64,000 nucleotides of DNA from Ruminococcus bromii (GCF_002834225.1 NZ_NNSR01000026.1:1-64000); one strand, 5' to 3'. Shown: positions 1-8,141, numbered from the stretch's first letter. The notes: generated from the sequence alone by a model not told the origin. A program made the numbers and translations.

Positions 1-1
1 A

Positions 2-451
2 ATCTCTGAGCATGAAGATAAGGACAAAAACCATATCTGTGACTACTGTGGCAAGGAGATTACCAACCACTCCGGCGGAAAAGCTACCTGCACCGAAAAA
101 GCTGTATGCGAGATATGCAATGAGCCGTACGGCGAGATTGACGGAGCAAGTCATGCCGACCTCAGACACATAGAAGCAAAGACTGCGACTAAGGATGCCG
201 AGGGTAATGTTGAATATTGGTATTGCGAGGCCTGTAACAAGTATTACAGCGACGAAGCAGCGACCAAAGAAATCAAAAAGACTGATACCGTAACGGCTAA
301 GCTGCCTGACAGTTCAAAATCCCCTCAGACAGGCAACAACGGCAGCCTTATGTTGTGGATTGCATTGCTGTTCATCAGCGGCGGCGTTATGAAAGGAGTA
401 ACGGCATTTGATAAGCTCAAAAAGCATTCCGCAAAAATTAAAGATAAGTAA
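2..451 (+). CDS. C-terminal part of a secreted/surface protein (5' truncated by window edge)
   Basis: The reading frame is open from the window edge to TAA at 449-451, giving about 149 residues. It has several Cys-x2-Cys pairs (CDYCGK, CEICNE, CEACNK) of the knuckle type common in secreted proteins of gut Clostridia. It ends with SPQTGNNG, a hydrophobic stretch (LMLWIALLFISGG) and a lysine-rich tail. That order, a PxTG-like motif then a membrane segment then positive charge, resembles a sortase sorting signal with Ser in place of Leu, so wall anchoring is likely but not proven. The same Cys module recurs in the LRR-dockerin protein at 2788-5277. The N-terminal domains and function lie outside the window. 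Confidence 0.7.
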   Translation: MSEHEDKDKNHICDYCGKEITNHSGGKATCTEKAVCEICNEPYGEIDGASHADLRHIEAKTATKDAEGNVEYWYCEACNKYYSDEAATKEIKKTDTVTAKLPDSSKSPQTGNNGSLMLWIALLFISGGVMKGVTAFDKLKKHSAKIKDK

Positions 452-481
452 TAATTAACAATCCGTAATAAAACCGCATCA

Positions 482-529
482 AATACGGCACAGTAGGCAG
501 GAAATCCTCTGTGCCGTATTTTTTATTTT
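482..529 (+). terminator. Rho-independent terminator
   Basis: A 12-bp perfect stem, AATACGGCACAG (482-493) with CTGTGCCGTATT (509-520), is followed by a T-rich tract. It lies 30 bp after the surface protein stop codon. Confidence 0.85.
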
Positions 530-530
530 G

Positions 531-628
531 ATGACAAACAGCTTTGACGGCTGGATAAAGAATAAAAACGGTAAGTATGCTTCAACAAAAAAAACGGTTT
601 TGCTATCGGATTTGAATCAATCAGAATA
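531..628 (+). pseudogene. Possible ChW-like repeat remnant
   Basis: The gap 452-759 holds the terminator, this possible relic and a promoter. Translating from 531 gives FDGWIKNKNGKYASTKK. If one A is added to the A8 run near 587-594 the frame continues as NGFAIGFESIRITVW. The combined Gly-Trp, NGxYA and ESIRI pattern resembles the clostridial hydrophobic-with-tryptophan (ChW) repeat. The stretch is short and the match is by eye, so this may be chance. Confidence 0.2.
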
Positions 629-707
629 ACTGTTTGGTTCACATCTATTTACAACTCAGAAAGCTAAAATTCTGTGAATAAATTTTCTGTTAATGTTGAC
701 AGATTTA

Positions 708-716
708 TGATATAAT
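708..716 (+). promoter_or_regulatory. Extended -10 promoter for the HPP-like gene
   Basis: TGATATAAT (TG-n-TATAAT) lies 44 bp before the ATG at 760. A TTGACA at 696-701 is only 9 bp upstream and is too close to act as its -35 box. Confidence 0.45.
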
Positions 717-759
717 AGTGCTGTTAGTTTGAAATGAAAAGTGGGCAGAAATATAAAAA

Positions 760-1701
760 ATGAGTAAACTGAATTCGACAAAAGCATTTAAAAACGCATT
801 ACCGTACGTATTAACGCTTATACTTGTCGGTATAATGACTTTTGTTGCGGAAATATTGGATGAGGGGGAGATAATCTTTCCTGAAATAACGGCACTTGCA
901 ATTGGCTATATGGTTACACAAAAGCAAGGTTGGAAAGTCAATGACAGCCGAATGATTGCGTTAATTGCGATTTGCGCTGTTGCGGGTGTGCTGACAGTCC
1001 GATACATAAAAGTCGGGCTTTATCTTGAAATATTGATTGCATTTGTATTTGCACAAATTCTCTTTATGCTTTCGGGAACAACATTTGCACCGATGATTTC
1101 GGCAATTGTGTTGCCCGTTATGATGCAGACCGAGAGCTTTATATACCCGATTGCCGCATTTTTGCTGACGGTTGCGGTTGTATTATTTCGCAGATTTCTT
1201 TTGAAAGTTAAAATAAGAGATAAAGAGGATTTTCAGCCGGTAAACCTGCATACAAAGAGCGATGTGATTGACACAGCCGTAAGAACAATCTGTGTTGCCG
1301 TTGTGGGATTCTTCGCAATTTGGTCGGGCTTTAAATTTGCAATTGCACCGCCGTTGCTTGTGGCGTTTACGGAATTTTCCCGTCCGAAAAATAAGGCTCG
1401 CAACAAGCCGGTAAAGACGGTTTTGCTGATAACAGTCTGTGCATTTGTCGGGGCGGTTTCAAGATATGTGCTGAATATGACGCTTGGATTGCCGTTGACA
1501 GTTGCCGCATTGACAGCCACGGCGATAATGCTTGTAATTGTTTACTGCACAAAAATGTATATTCCGCCTGCCGGAGCATTGACAATTTTGAGTATGATTA
1601 TTCCGAGTGAAAGCGTACTTTTGTACCCGTTGCAGATACTTGTCGGAACTGCGGTAATAATGCTGATTTCACGGCTTTTGTTTGTGAAACGGCAAAATTA
1701 A
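760..1701 (+). CDS. HPP-like integral membrane protein
   Basis: This 313-residue protein is almost entirely hydrophobic, with roughly eight to ten predicted membrane segments in two halves separated by a charged stretch near residues 150-165 (RRFLLKVKIRDKED). Near the C-terminus, MYIPPAGALTILSMI resembles the HPPAGA signature of the HPP membrane family, with Tyr-Ile in place of His. Both halves contain similar segments (LPVMMQ..., LPLTVAAL...), suggesting an internal duplication. It probably sits in the cytoplasmic membrane; the substrate is unknown. The TauE-like gene follows after 42 bp and the two may be co-transcribed. Family assignment is tentative. Confidence 0.6.
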   Translation: MSKLNSTKAFKNALPYVLTLILVGIMTFVAEILDEGEIIFPEITALAIGYMVTQKQGWKVNDSRMIALIAICAVAGVLTVRYIKVGLYLEILIAFVFAQILFMLSGTTFAPMISAIVLPVMMQTESFIYPIAAFLLTVAVVLFRRFLLKVKIRDKEDFQPVNLHTKSDVIDTAVRTICVAVVGFFAIWSGFKFAIAPPLLVAFTEFSRPKNKARNKPVKTVLLITVCAFVGAVSRYVLNMTLGLPLTVAALTATAIMLVIVYCTKMYIPPAGALTILSMIIPSESVLLYPLQILVGTAVIMLISRLLFVKRQN

Positions 1702-1743
1702 AATAATCTTAATTTAGTTATATTATTCTATAGAGGAAATTAA

Positions 1744-2523
1744 ATGGATATATTTATTACAATTTTAGTTACATTTTTTGCAGGAATGGGCGCAGGTCTC
1801 GGAACAGGTTTTGCAGGAATGAGTGCGGCGGCTGTAATAAGTCCGATGCTCATAACTTTTCTTAATATGGATCCGTATATGGCAGTCGGAATCGCACTTT
1901 CGTCCGATGTTTTGGCGAGTGCAGTTTCGGCTTATACATACCATAAAAATAAAAATCTCGATGTCAGAAACGGTTTGATTATGATGGCGAGTGTGCTTGC
2001 GTTTACGATTGTCGGCAGTTATGTTGCAAGCATTGTTCCATCAGCTACAATGGGCGGATTTTCCGTGTTTATGACATTTTTGCTCGGCATAAAATTTATC
2101 ATCCGTCCCGTTATGACAACTAAAGAAGCTATGCTCGGTGTGTCGGCAAAAAAGAGGGCAATCCAGTCTGTAATCTGCGGAATGTTAATCGGCTTTATCT
2201 GCGGATTTATAGGTGCGGGCGGAGGAATGATGATGCTTTTGATTTTGACGACCGTGCTGAATTATGAATTGAAAACCGCTGTTGGCACAAGCGTATTCAT
2301 TATGACATTCACCGCCCTGACAGGTGCAGCTTCGCACTTTATGATTGGTGGCACACCCGATTGGTTTGTGTTCATTCTCTGCATAGTGTTCACCCTTATA
2401 TGGGCGAGAATTGCCGCCGTCTTTGCCAATAAAGCCAATCCCAAAACCCTGAACCGTGCCACAGGTATCGTCCTCGTAGTGCTTGGTGTAGTTATTATGG
2501 GATTTAAGCTGTTTGACAGGTAA
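1744..2523 (+). CDS. TauE/SafE-family membrane transporter
   Basis: A 259-residue polytopic protein of the sulfite exporter TauE/SafE family, with about eight membrane helices. The family's duplicated glycine-rich segments are visible: GAGLGTGFAGMSAAAVISP near residues 17-36 and GFICGFIGAGGGMMMLLIL near 150-168. The second is followed by the typical ELKTAVGTSVFIMTFTALTGAASH. Members move small anions such as sulfite, organosulfonates or related compounds across the cytoplasmic membrane; the actual substrate here cannot be read from sequence. AGAGGAAAT precedes the ATG. It lies directly after the HPP-like protein, and the pair may form a small transport operon. Confidence 0.9.
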   Translation: MDIFITILVTFFAGMGAGLGTGFAGMSAAAVISPMLITFLNMDPYMAVGIALSSDVLASAVSAYTYHKNKNLDVRNGLIMMASVLAFTIVGSYVASIVPSATMGGFSVFMTFLLGIKFIIRPVMTTKEAMLGVSAKKRAIQSVICGMLIGFICGFIGAGGGMMMLLILTTVLNYELKTAVGTSVFIMTFTALTGAASHFMIGGTPDWFVFILCIVFTLIWARIAAVFANKANPKTLNRATGIVLVVLGVVIMGFKLFDR

Positions 2524-2631
2524 TTAACTATATAAAAATCTTCAGTATTAGCAAGTGAGTTAATTTTTGATGTATCAGATATATTTTTTGTTATTTCTCT
2601 GCAAAATTAAATGAAAAACTTTAATCAAATG

Positions 2632-2660
2632 TTGCATAATGCTGTAAAATATGGTAGTAT
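2632..2660 (+). promoter_or_regulatory. Sigma-A type promoter of the LRR-dockerin gene
   Basis: TTGCAT (2632-2637) and TAGTAT (2655-2660) are separated by 17 bp. This gives a 5' leader of about 120 nt before the ATG at 2788, containing the small inverted repeat TAAACA-aa-TGTTTA. Confidence 0.45.
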
Positions 2661-2787
2661 TAAATTGTAATTTATCTATATATGTTTTATGTATTAGGCT
2701 TTCGATTTTTATATAGTAAGGTGTAAACAAATGTTTAACTTAACACAGTACGGATAATTGCAAAAATTTATTTTAGGAGGAATATCC

Positions 2788-5277
2788 ATGAGAAAATCAA
2801 ACAAGGTTATATCAGCAATGTTGTCTGTGTTGATGGTATCAGGTATGTTTACAGCTATGCCTCTTGCTGTTAATGCAGCCGGAACAGCTGATACCAACGA
2901 AACCACAACAAGTGCAGCAGTACAGTCGGCTGATGACACACAATCTGACAGTGAAGAAAAAGAGTATAATGATTTTACTTATTATACTTATTTCAATGAA
3001 GAAAATAACCGCACTGAGGCTGTTATTCAAGGGTATCGTGGCTCTGACAGTGATGTTGTAATTCCAAACTCTATTGATGGTTTTGTTGTTACAGCTATTA
3101 GTATGTATGCATTTTCAGGGCGCTCCGACTTGGCAAGCATCACAATTCCAAGTACTATTCAGAGCATTGGTGAAGATGCTTTTTTGGAGTGTGATGGTTT
3201 AAAAAAGGTTTATGTGAGCAGTATTGAAGATTGGTGTAAAATTGATTTTTCTTATCCTGATGCAAATCCGTTAAGAAGAGGTGCAGACTTATATGTTGAC
3301 AACAAATTGGTAACGGATGTTACTATTCCTGATGGTGTAAAAAGTATAGGAAAGTATGCCTTTTATGGTTATTCAAGTCTTAAAAGCATATCTTTCCCAA
3401 GCAGTATCAGAAGTATTGGCGAGGATGCTTTTTCTGATTGTACTAATCTTGATGAAGTATATGCAACCAATATTGAAGATTGGTGCAAGATTAAATTTGA
3501 AGATGAATTTTCCAATCCCATATTTTATGCCAGAAAAATTTACATTGGTGGAGAATTAGCTACAGATATTACTATTCCAAAAGGTATTACTAAAATTTGT
3601 GATTATGCTTTTGAGAATTGTGACACAATTACAAATGTGGTTATTCCTAACAGTGTTATAAGTATTGGCGACAGTGCATTTAGAAGTTGTTTTAATCTTA
3701 AAAATATTAGCATACCAAATAGTGTTGTGAATATAGGCGTAGAAGCATTTTTAGGTTGTTCAAACCTAGAAAAAGTGGAAATTCCGGATGGTATTAAATT
3801 TATTAAAGACTATACATTTGCTTATTGTGAAAATCTCACCACTATAATTATACCTCAAAGCGTTAAAGAAATTGGTAACTTAGCTTTTGACGGTGACTAT
3901 AACTTATCAAATGTTTTATTTAAAGGTAGTAAAAGTCAGTGGGATTCGATTAATTTTACTGATGGCAATACTAGTTTGGTCGAATCTGTAATACATTATG
4001 ATGTTAAATTAGTTGAAAAAAAAGCACCGACTTGTGTTGATAAAGGTTATGATTTATATTCTTGTTCTGAATGCAGCGATGGAGTTAAAATAAATTATAC
4101 AGATCCTTTGGGTCATAATGTTGTAAGCGGTATTTGTGAAAGATGTGGCAAGTCTGAGGAGGATTGTGTTGAATCAGCACATCCATATAATGGTGATTCT
4201 GATGAATCTTGGACAATTTATAAGAAGAATGCTACAAGAATTGCAGTTGTTTTTTCGGATTCTACAGAAACAGAAGCAAATTGTGATTACATATATCTTT
4301 ACGATAAAAATGGCGAAGAAATAGGTAAATACAGCGGAACAGAGCTTGCAGGCAAAAAAATTACAGTACTTGGCGACACTGTTAAAATTCGACTGGTTTC
4401 GTATGTAGATTCTAAATGGTTCGGATTTTCTCTTTCTAATATTGTTCCGTATTATGACGAATGTTTACATTCATCAACAAGATTTGAAAATGAAAAGTCT
4501 CCCACATGCGGAGAAGAAGGTTACGCAGGTGACCTGATTTGCAATAATTGTGAGGCTTTTTTGAAAAAGGGTGATATAATTCCTGCAACGGGCAAACATG
4601 ATTTAGAAATGACTGTATATCCACCGACCTGCGGTGAGAGGGGTTATACCGATTATACTTGCAAAAATTGCGGTTACAGTTATACGGATGATTATATTGA
4701 ACCAACTGGTAACCATGAATATATTGATGGTGTATGTAAAATCTGTGGTGCAATTAGTCTTGAAAATTTACCGAGTATTAGCGGTAATGAGACCCAAAAT
4801 GTGATAATTGAAGATACTGGTGTACGCAAATATTTTAAATTCACACCGAGTCAGAGTGGTTCTCTCACATTTTATTCGACTGGTTCAAGAGATACTTGTG
4901 GAGGATTATATGATTCTGATATGACGGAACTTGCATACAATGATGATAATGAGGAAGATAGAAATTTCCGTATCAGCTATAATGTAAATGCAAGAGAAAC
5001 ATATGTACTTCAAATTGGTGCATTTGATTCATCTGATGAAGGATTCAATGTTACTTTTAATTTTGAACCAAACAAAGAAACTTTACTTGGTGATGTTAAT
5101 GGTGATGGTGAAATTACTATTGTTGACTCTACCATTCTTCAAAAATATATTGTTGGTCAGACAACACTTGATGACGAAACATTAAATGTAGCAGATGTAA
5201 ACAAAGACGGTGCAATTACCGTTGTTGATGCGACACTTATTCAGAAATTCGTTGTTAAGGGGATTACTGAATTTTAA
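2788..5277 (+). CDS. Secreted BspA-type LRR protein with CUB-like, PPC and dockerin domains
   Basis: The start is taken at 2788 because AGGAGG (2775-2780) lies 7 bp upstream; an alternative start at 2758 lacks such a site. The 829-residue product begins with a signal peptide ending near VNAA (residue 31). Residues about 80-405 are BspA-type leucine-rich repeats (ITIP/VVIPNSV...IGxxAF...C). Cys-knuckle modules flank a CUB-like beta domain (about 458-550). A bacterial pre-peptidase C-terminal domain covers about 665-762 (RKYFKFTPSQSGSLTFYS). A type I dockerin ends the protein (767-829), with two Ca-loop repeats DVNGDGEITIVDS and DVNKDGAITVVDA. It should be exported and dock onto a cohesin on the cell surface or a scaffold. 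No catalytic domain was recognised, so adhesion or substrate binding is the likely role. Confidence 0.9.
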   Translation: MRKSNKVISAMLSVLMVSGMFTAMPLAVNAAGTADTNETTTSAAVQSADDTQSDSEEKEYNDFTYYTYFNEENNRTEAVIQGYRGSDSDVVIPNSIDGFVVTAISMYAFSGRSDLASITIPSTIQSIGEDAFLECDGLKKVYVSSIEDWCKIDFSYPDANPLRRGADLYVDNKLVTDVTIPDGVKSIGKYAFYGYSSLKSISFPSSIRSIGEDAFSDCTNLDEVYATNIEDWCKIKFEDEFSNPIFYARKIYIGGELATDITIPKGITKICDYAFENCDTITNVVIPNSVISIGDSAFRSCFNLKNISIPNSVVNIGVEAFLGCSNLEKVEIPDGIKFIKDYTFAYCENLTTIIIPQSVKEIGNLAFDGDYNLSNVLFKGSKSQWDSINFTDGNTSLVESVIHYDVKLVEKKAPTCVDKGYDLYSCSECSDGVKINYTDPLGHNVVSGICERCGKSEEDCVESAHPYNGDSDESWTIYKKNATRIAVVFSDSTETEANCDYIYLYDKNGEEIGKYSGTELAGKKITVLGDTVKIRLVSYVDSKWFGFSLSNIVPYYDECLHSSTRFENEKSPTCGEEGYAGDLICNNCEAFLKKGDIIPATGKHDLEMTVYPPTCGERGYTDYTCKNCGYSYTDDYIEPTGNHEYIDGVCKICGAISLENLPSISGNETQNVIIEDTGVRKYFKFTPSQSGSLTFYSTGSRDTCGGLYDSDMTELAYNDDNEEDRNFRISYNVNARETYVLQIGAFDSSDEGFNVTFNFEPNKETLLGDVNGDGEITIVDSTILQKYIVGQTTLDDETLNVADVNKDGAITVVDATLIQKFVVKGITEF

Positions 5278-5299
5278 ATATCATATGAGATAAACAAAG

Positions 5300-5333
5300 A
5301 CGGCTGTGCTTATTTTTGCACAGCCGTTATTTT
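5300..5333 (+). terminator. Rho-independent terminator after the LRR-dockerin gene
   Basis: ACGGCTGTGC (5300-5309) pairs with GCACAGCCGT (5318-5327), followed by TATTTT. Confidence 0.8.
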
Positions 5334-5437
5334 GCAAATGTGAACTGTACTTATAAAATTCTTAAAATTGTGCATACAAATAATGACAGTGGTGTTGTAT
5401 AATGACAACATCACAAGATAAATGTTAAATAAATAAG

Positions 5438-5478
5438 AAGGCACATAACCGTTATTATTTTCGGTTATGTGCCTTTTG
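5438..5478. terminator. Strong hairpin, likely bidirectional terminator
   Basis: AAGGCACATAACCG (5438-5451) pairs perfectly with CGGTTATGTGCCTT (5462-5475). The gap 5278-5616 contains this hairpin, the preceding terminator and the dispersed repeat at 5542-5605; no gene was seen in it. Confidence 0.65.
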
Positions 5479-5541
5479 CGGTATAATAAATTTGTGAACA
5501 ATACAACATGCTAAAAACAATCTTATCTGGCTTTATGGACA

Positions 5542-5605
5542 AAGGAAAGTGTACCCTTTTTTAAACAATTGCCTTATTTCTTTACAAAAATTGAAAAGAG
5601 CTGTG
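5542..5605. repeat. Dispersed repeat, copy 1
   Basis: About 64 bp beginning GGAAAGTGTACCC and ending GAGCTGTG. It matches 12640-12701 with only scattered substitutions, including the shared core TTTAAACAATTGCCTTATTT. Copy 1 lies just 3' of the pRiA4b-like gene. Confidence 0.75.
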
Positions 5606-5616
5606 TGTATTGCCTT

Positions 5617-6197
5617 TTAATAATCTTCGGGATTTTCGTAGGCGTATTTGATTCTTGCTATTTCGCCTTTGAGTAGGGCATTGTCAATGTCGATTTGATA
5701 GTCATGGTAATCCCATGGGAGATCTTCTCCTCTATGAGCGTAGGTGAAATCGCTCTTGCCGGTTTTGTCAATTTTCTTGATAAGTTTGAGCAACTCATCT
5801 GCCGACATATCGTCAATGATTCCTCTGCCTGCTCCGTCGGAAACCTTTGGATAGGATCGTCCGCTGCCTTTTGGCATTTCTTCATCAGACAGCAGAGTTA
5901 TTTCAAACTCCTGTTCCTCGCCAAAATCATCAATCATATGAATCTTATCGCCAATTTCAAGTTTTAATTTGCCGAGTTTCGTTTCTGACATAAGCTTTGG
6001 TTTTGTCTGAAATTCTTCGTCATCCAACTCGTAATCTGTGCCTTTGTATGTCATCATGAAAAGGTGATATGCACAGGTGCTGAATGACGAAAGCACAGCA
6101 TAGCCCAACACAGCCATTGTCGAATTTGAAGAAATCTGAATATCCCGCCATATTTTGTTTTCGCATCCTATATAGACAATTTTGAATGTACCTCCAT
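5617..6197 (-). pseudogene. pRiA4b ORF-3-like protein, probable 5' frameshift
   Basis: The uninterrupted frame from the first in-frame ATG (6117) to 5617 encodes 166 residues. It contains the plasmid pRiA4b ORF-3 family pattern IHMIDDFGEEQEFEITLL...YPKVSDGAGRG. Homology continues upstream of that ATG in the same frame as KIVYIGCENKIWRDIQISS, the usual N-terminal strand of the family, but no ATG, GTG or TTG precedes it before an in-frame stop. An ATG at 6197 in another frame gives MEVHSK; adding one A to the A4 run near 6179-6182 would join it to KIVYIG. So the gene is probably frameshifted, or starts at a rare ATT after GGAGGT. It follows the XRE gene by 2 bp. Family function is unknown; members often sit near mobile elements. 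Confidence 0.6.
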
Positions 6198-6199
6198 TG

Positions 6200-6634
6200 T
6201 TAATTCAAAGTATCTTCGCCCTCGTTATAGAGAGCCTCGTTGATTTCTACAACGCTTTTGTTATTATTCATATTGATGATTATAATGCTGTCACGCTTGA
6301 TTTTTGGATAGAGAGGAGAGAGCCCTGCAATTTTAAGGACGCTGTTGGTTTCATTTACCGACAGACCCATTCCTATTGAAAGGCAAATTAGTTTATCCCT
6401 TTTCGGGGCAGTTTTCAAGCCTGAAAAAATCTGATAGGCATAGCCGTCGCTGAGTTCGGCTTTACGAATGACCTCCGCTTTTGTAAGATTCCTTTCGTTT
6501 AAAAGGTCGGTAAGGTATTCCGAGAGATTTTTGCTTATCATTGAATCCCTGTTTGCGTTTTCGTATTCTTCAAATGTGTTGAAATTTTCAAGTTCTTTTA
6601 AAAGTTGAGTTGTGGTTTTGCCTATCATAATCAA
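6200..6634 (-). CDS. XRE-like helix-turn-helix protein
   Basis: A 144-residue cytoplasmic protein. Residues about 38-95 (LSEYLTDLLNERNLTKAEVIRKAELSDGYAYQIF...) form a lambda-repressor-like helix-turn-helix. The region after it (SVNETNSVLKIAGLSPLYP) is typical of a group of small XRE proteins in Clostridia. A purine-rich GGGGG site lies before a TTG/ATG start cluster, so the exact initiation codon is uncertain by a few residues. The stop codon is 2 bp from the pRiA4b-like reading frame, suggesting one transcription unit. It probably regulates its own operon; the target is not visible. Confidence 0.7.
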   Translation of the reverse strand: MIMIGKTTTQLLKELENFNTFEEYENANRDSMISKNLSEYLTDLLNERNLTKAEVIRKAELSDGYAYQIFSGLKTAPKRDKLICLSIGMGLSVNETNSVLKIAGLSPLYPKIKRDSIIIINMNNNKSVVEINEALYNEGEDTLN

Positions 6635-6687
6635 AACCCCCTTAAATTAAAGTTTTGTAAGTTTCCAAAACTATTTTAACATGATAT

Positions 6688-6787
6688 AATAAGCACGGCA
6701 AGTACGATTAGACTTATAATTTTGCAAAGTGCTTATTATATCAATTTATATTCCCCTCAAATTTTGCCCTGCAAAATTTTCGATGGG
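6688..6787. repeat. Palindromic intergenic repeat, unit 1
   Basis: A 100-bp unit repeated at 6824-6923 with two substitutions. Inside it AATAAGCAC (6688-6696) pairs with GTGCTTATT (6729-6737), and AAATTTTGC pairs with GCAAAATTT around a 3-nt loop. It can therefore fold into two hairpins on either strand. Confidence 0.8.
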
Positions 6788-6789
6788 TG

Positions 6790-6826
6790 ATTCTATCATA
6801 ACTCATTTCATGATTTATGATAGAAT
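6790..6826. repeat. 12-bp inverted repeat between the two units
   Basis: ATTCTATCATAA (6790-6801) and TTATGATAGAAT (6815-6826) are perfect inverted copies with a 13-nt loop. The 3' arm runs into the start of repeat unit 2. Confidence 0.7.
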
Positions 6827-6923
6827 AAGCACAGCAAGTACGATTAGACTTATAATTTTGCAAAGTGCTTATTATATCAATTTATATTCCCCTCAAATTT
6901 TGCCCTGCAAAATTCTCGATGGG
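6824..6923. repeat. Palindromic intergenic repeat, unit 2
   Basis: Second copy of the 100-bp unit, at a 136-bp period. A further partial start (AAGCACGGCAAGTA, 6924-6937) follows. The gap 6635-6989 is made up almost entirely of these repeats. Confidence 0.8.
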
Positions 6924-6989
6924 AAGCACGGCAAGTATAATTATACTAATATTTTTGTTATGTGCCTGTAAATATTGTGAGGAAATGTT

Positions 6990-7694
6990 ATGGGAAATAA
7001 TTGGATTGATACGGTGATTAATGAACAATATCAGTTTGTGCGATTGCTTAAACGAACAGATAAAACGGAAATCTGTGTTTTCAGGCATAAGGAACTCGGC
7101 AAACTGATTGTAAAACGCACATTAAAAAGTTTGGGAGAGGTTTACTTTGCACTTAGAACGCTTTCACACCCAAATATTGCAAATGTTTACGATGTTGTCA
7201 AAACCGAAACGGGAGTCACCGTTCTTGAAGAATATGTTGACGGTCAGACCGTGGCAGATTATCTGCAAACTGGATTGTATTCTCCGTCAGGTGTAAGAAA
7301 AGTGGTTGCATCTCTTTGTGACGCACTTGATTTGTTGCATTCGCACCAAATTATACACAAGGATATTAAGCCTGAAAATGTGATGATTGACAGCAACGGT
7401 AATGTTAAGCTGATTGATTTTGATGCGGCAAGGCTGTACAAGCCCTATCAGTCGAAAGACACACAGACTATTGGCACAATGGGATATGCCGCCCCCGAAC
7501 AGTACGGAATAAATCAAACCGATGAACGGACTGACATTTACGCAATAGGTGTTTTGATGAATGTTATGCTCACAGGTCAGCCACCTGAAATTCGCCTTTA
7601 TAACGGCAGGCTGAAAAGGGTGATTGTAAAATGCACCCAGACAATTCCCGACAACCGCTATCAAAATGTGAAAGAACTGAAAAGAAATCTTTAA
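6990..7694 (+). CDS. Short, degenerate Hanks-type Ser/Thr protein kinase
   Basis: A 234-residue soluble kinase domain with no membrane segment or PASTA repeats. Visible motifs are VK (residues 41-42, candidate ATP lysine), HKDIKPEN catalytic loop (123-130), APE (168-170) and TDIYAIG (181-187). Two departures matter: the glycine-rich P-loop expected near residues 18-28 is not recognisable, and the metal-binding DFG is DFD (143-145). The catalytic Asp is kept, so activity is possible but uncertain. It lies alone between the repeat block and a convergent XRE gene, starting after GAGGAAATGTT. Base composition fits its neighbours. Confidence 0.85.
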   Translation: MGNNWIDTVINEQYQFVRLLKRTDKTEICVFRHKELGKLIVKRTLKSLGEVYFALRTLSHPNIANVYDVVKTETGVTVLEEYVDGQTVADYLQTGLYSPSGVRKVVASLCDALDLLHSHQIIHKDIKPENVMIDSNGNVKLIDFDAARLYKPYQSKDTQTIGTMGYAAPEQYGINQTDERTDIYAIGVLMNVMLTGQPPEIRLYNGRLKRVIVKCTQTIPDNRYQNVKELKRNL

Positions 7695-7731
7695 AACAGA
7701 ATAAAACTGTGCTGACAGCACAGGACAAAAA

Positions 7732-7782
7732 TACCGTCATTGATTATACTTTAATTAGAGTTTAATCAATGGCGGTAATTAT
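7732..7782. terminator. Bidirectional terminator between kinase and XRE gene
   Basis: TACCGTCATTGATTA (7732-7746) pairs with TAATCAATGGCGGTA (7763-7777) with one wobble, followed by ATTATTTT. A smaller hairpin CTGTGC/GCACAG lies at 7707-7723. Confidence 0.7.
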
Positions 7783-7805
7783 TTTGTAGATTTTTAACAA
7801 ACGGT

Positions 7806-8141
7806 TTACAACTTGTCAATGTTATCGGCAAGAACTCTTACCGTGTTTAGAAATGTGGTTACTTTGGTTTTGTCGGTGTTTTTAAGCACGCTGTTAATTT
7901 CGTTAAACATATGTTTGTTTTCGACTGAATCAAATACAAGCCAGTCAATGCTTGTGTCAAGTGCCTGAGAAATGCGAAAAAGAACATCAACGGAAAGTAT
8001 TCTTGTTCCACGCTCAATGTGACCGATGTGTGCCGCAGAAAGTTCGCACAATTCGCCGAGCTGTTCCTGCGTAAAGCCTTTTTCAATCCGCTTATTTTTT
8101 ATCCTTTTGCCGAGTGCCGTATAATCAATGTTTTTGTTCAT
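7806..8141 (-). CDS. XRE-family transcriptional regulator
   Basis: A 111-residue protein with a classic N-terminal Cro/CI helix-turn-helix at residues about 10-65 (LGKRIKNKRIEKGFTQEQLGELCELSAAHIGHIERGTRILSVDVLFRI). A short helical tail follows, with no sensor domain. It is on the minus strand, with AGGTTTTAC before the ATG. It is divergent from the EVE-like gene at 8336, and the 194-bp gap between them is a likely operator region. Regulation of itself and of the divergent genes is inferred only from position. Confidence 0.85.
   Translation of the reverse strand: MNKNIDYTALGKRIKNKRIEKGFTQEQLGELCELSAAHIGHIERGTRILSVDVLFRISQALDTSIDWLVFDSVENKHMFNEINSVLKNTDKTKVTTFLNTVRVLADNIDKL

Noticed and set aside
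696-716. TTGACA with TATAAT as a full promoter before the HPP-like gene
   Set aside because: The boxes are 9 bp apart, too close for sigma-A; only the extended -10 was kept.
6688-6937. CRISPR array
   Set aside because: Only two long units are present with a 36-bp interval, and there are no cas genes; the internal palindromes fit an intergenic repeat.
6729-6971. An 80-codon open frame in the repeat block
   Set aside because: It consists of translated palindromic repeats, with the same peptide twice, and has no ribosome site.
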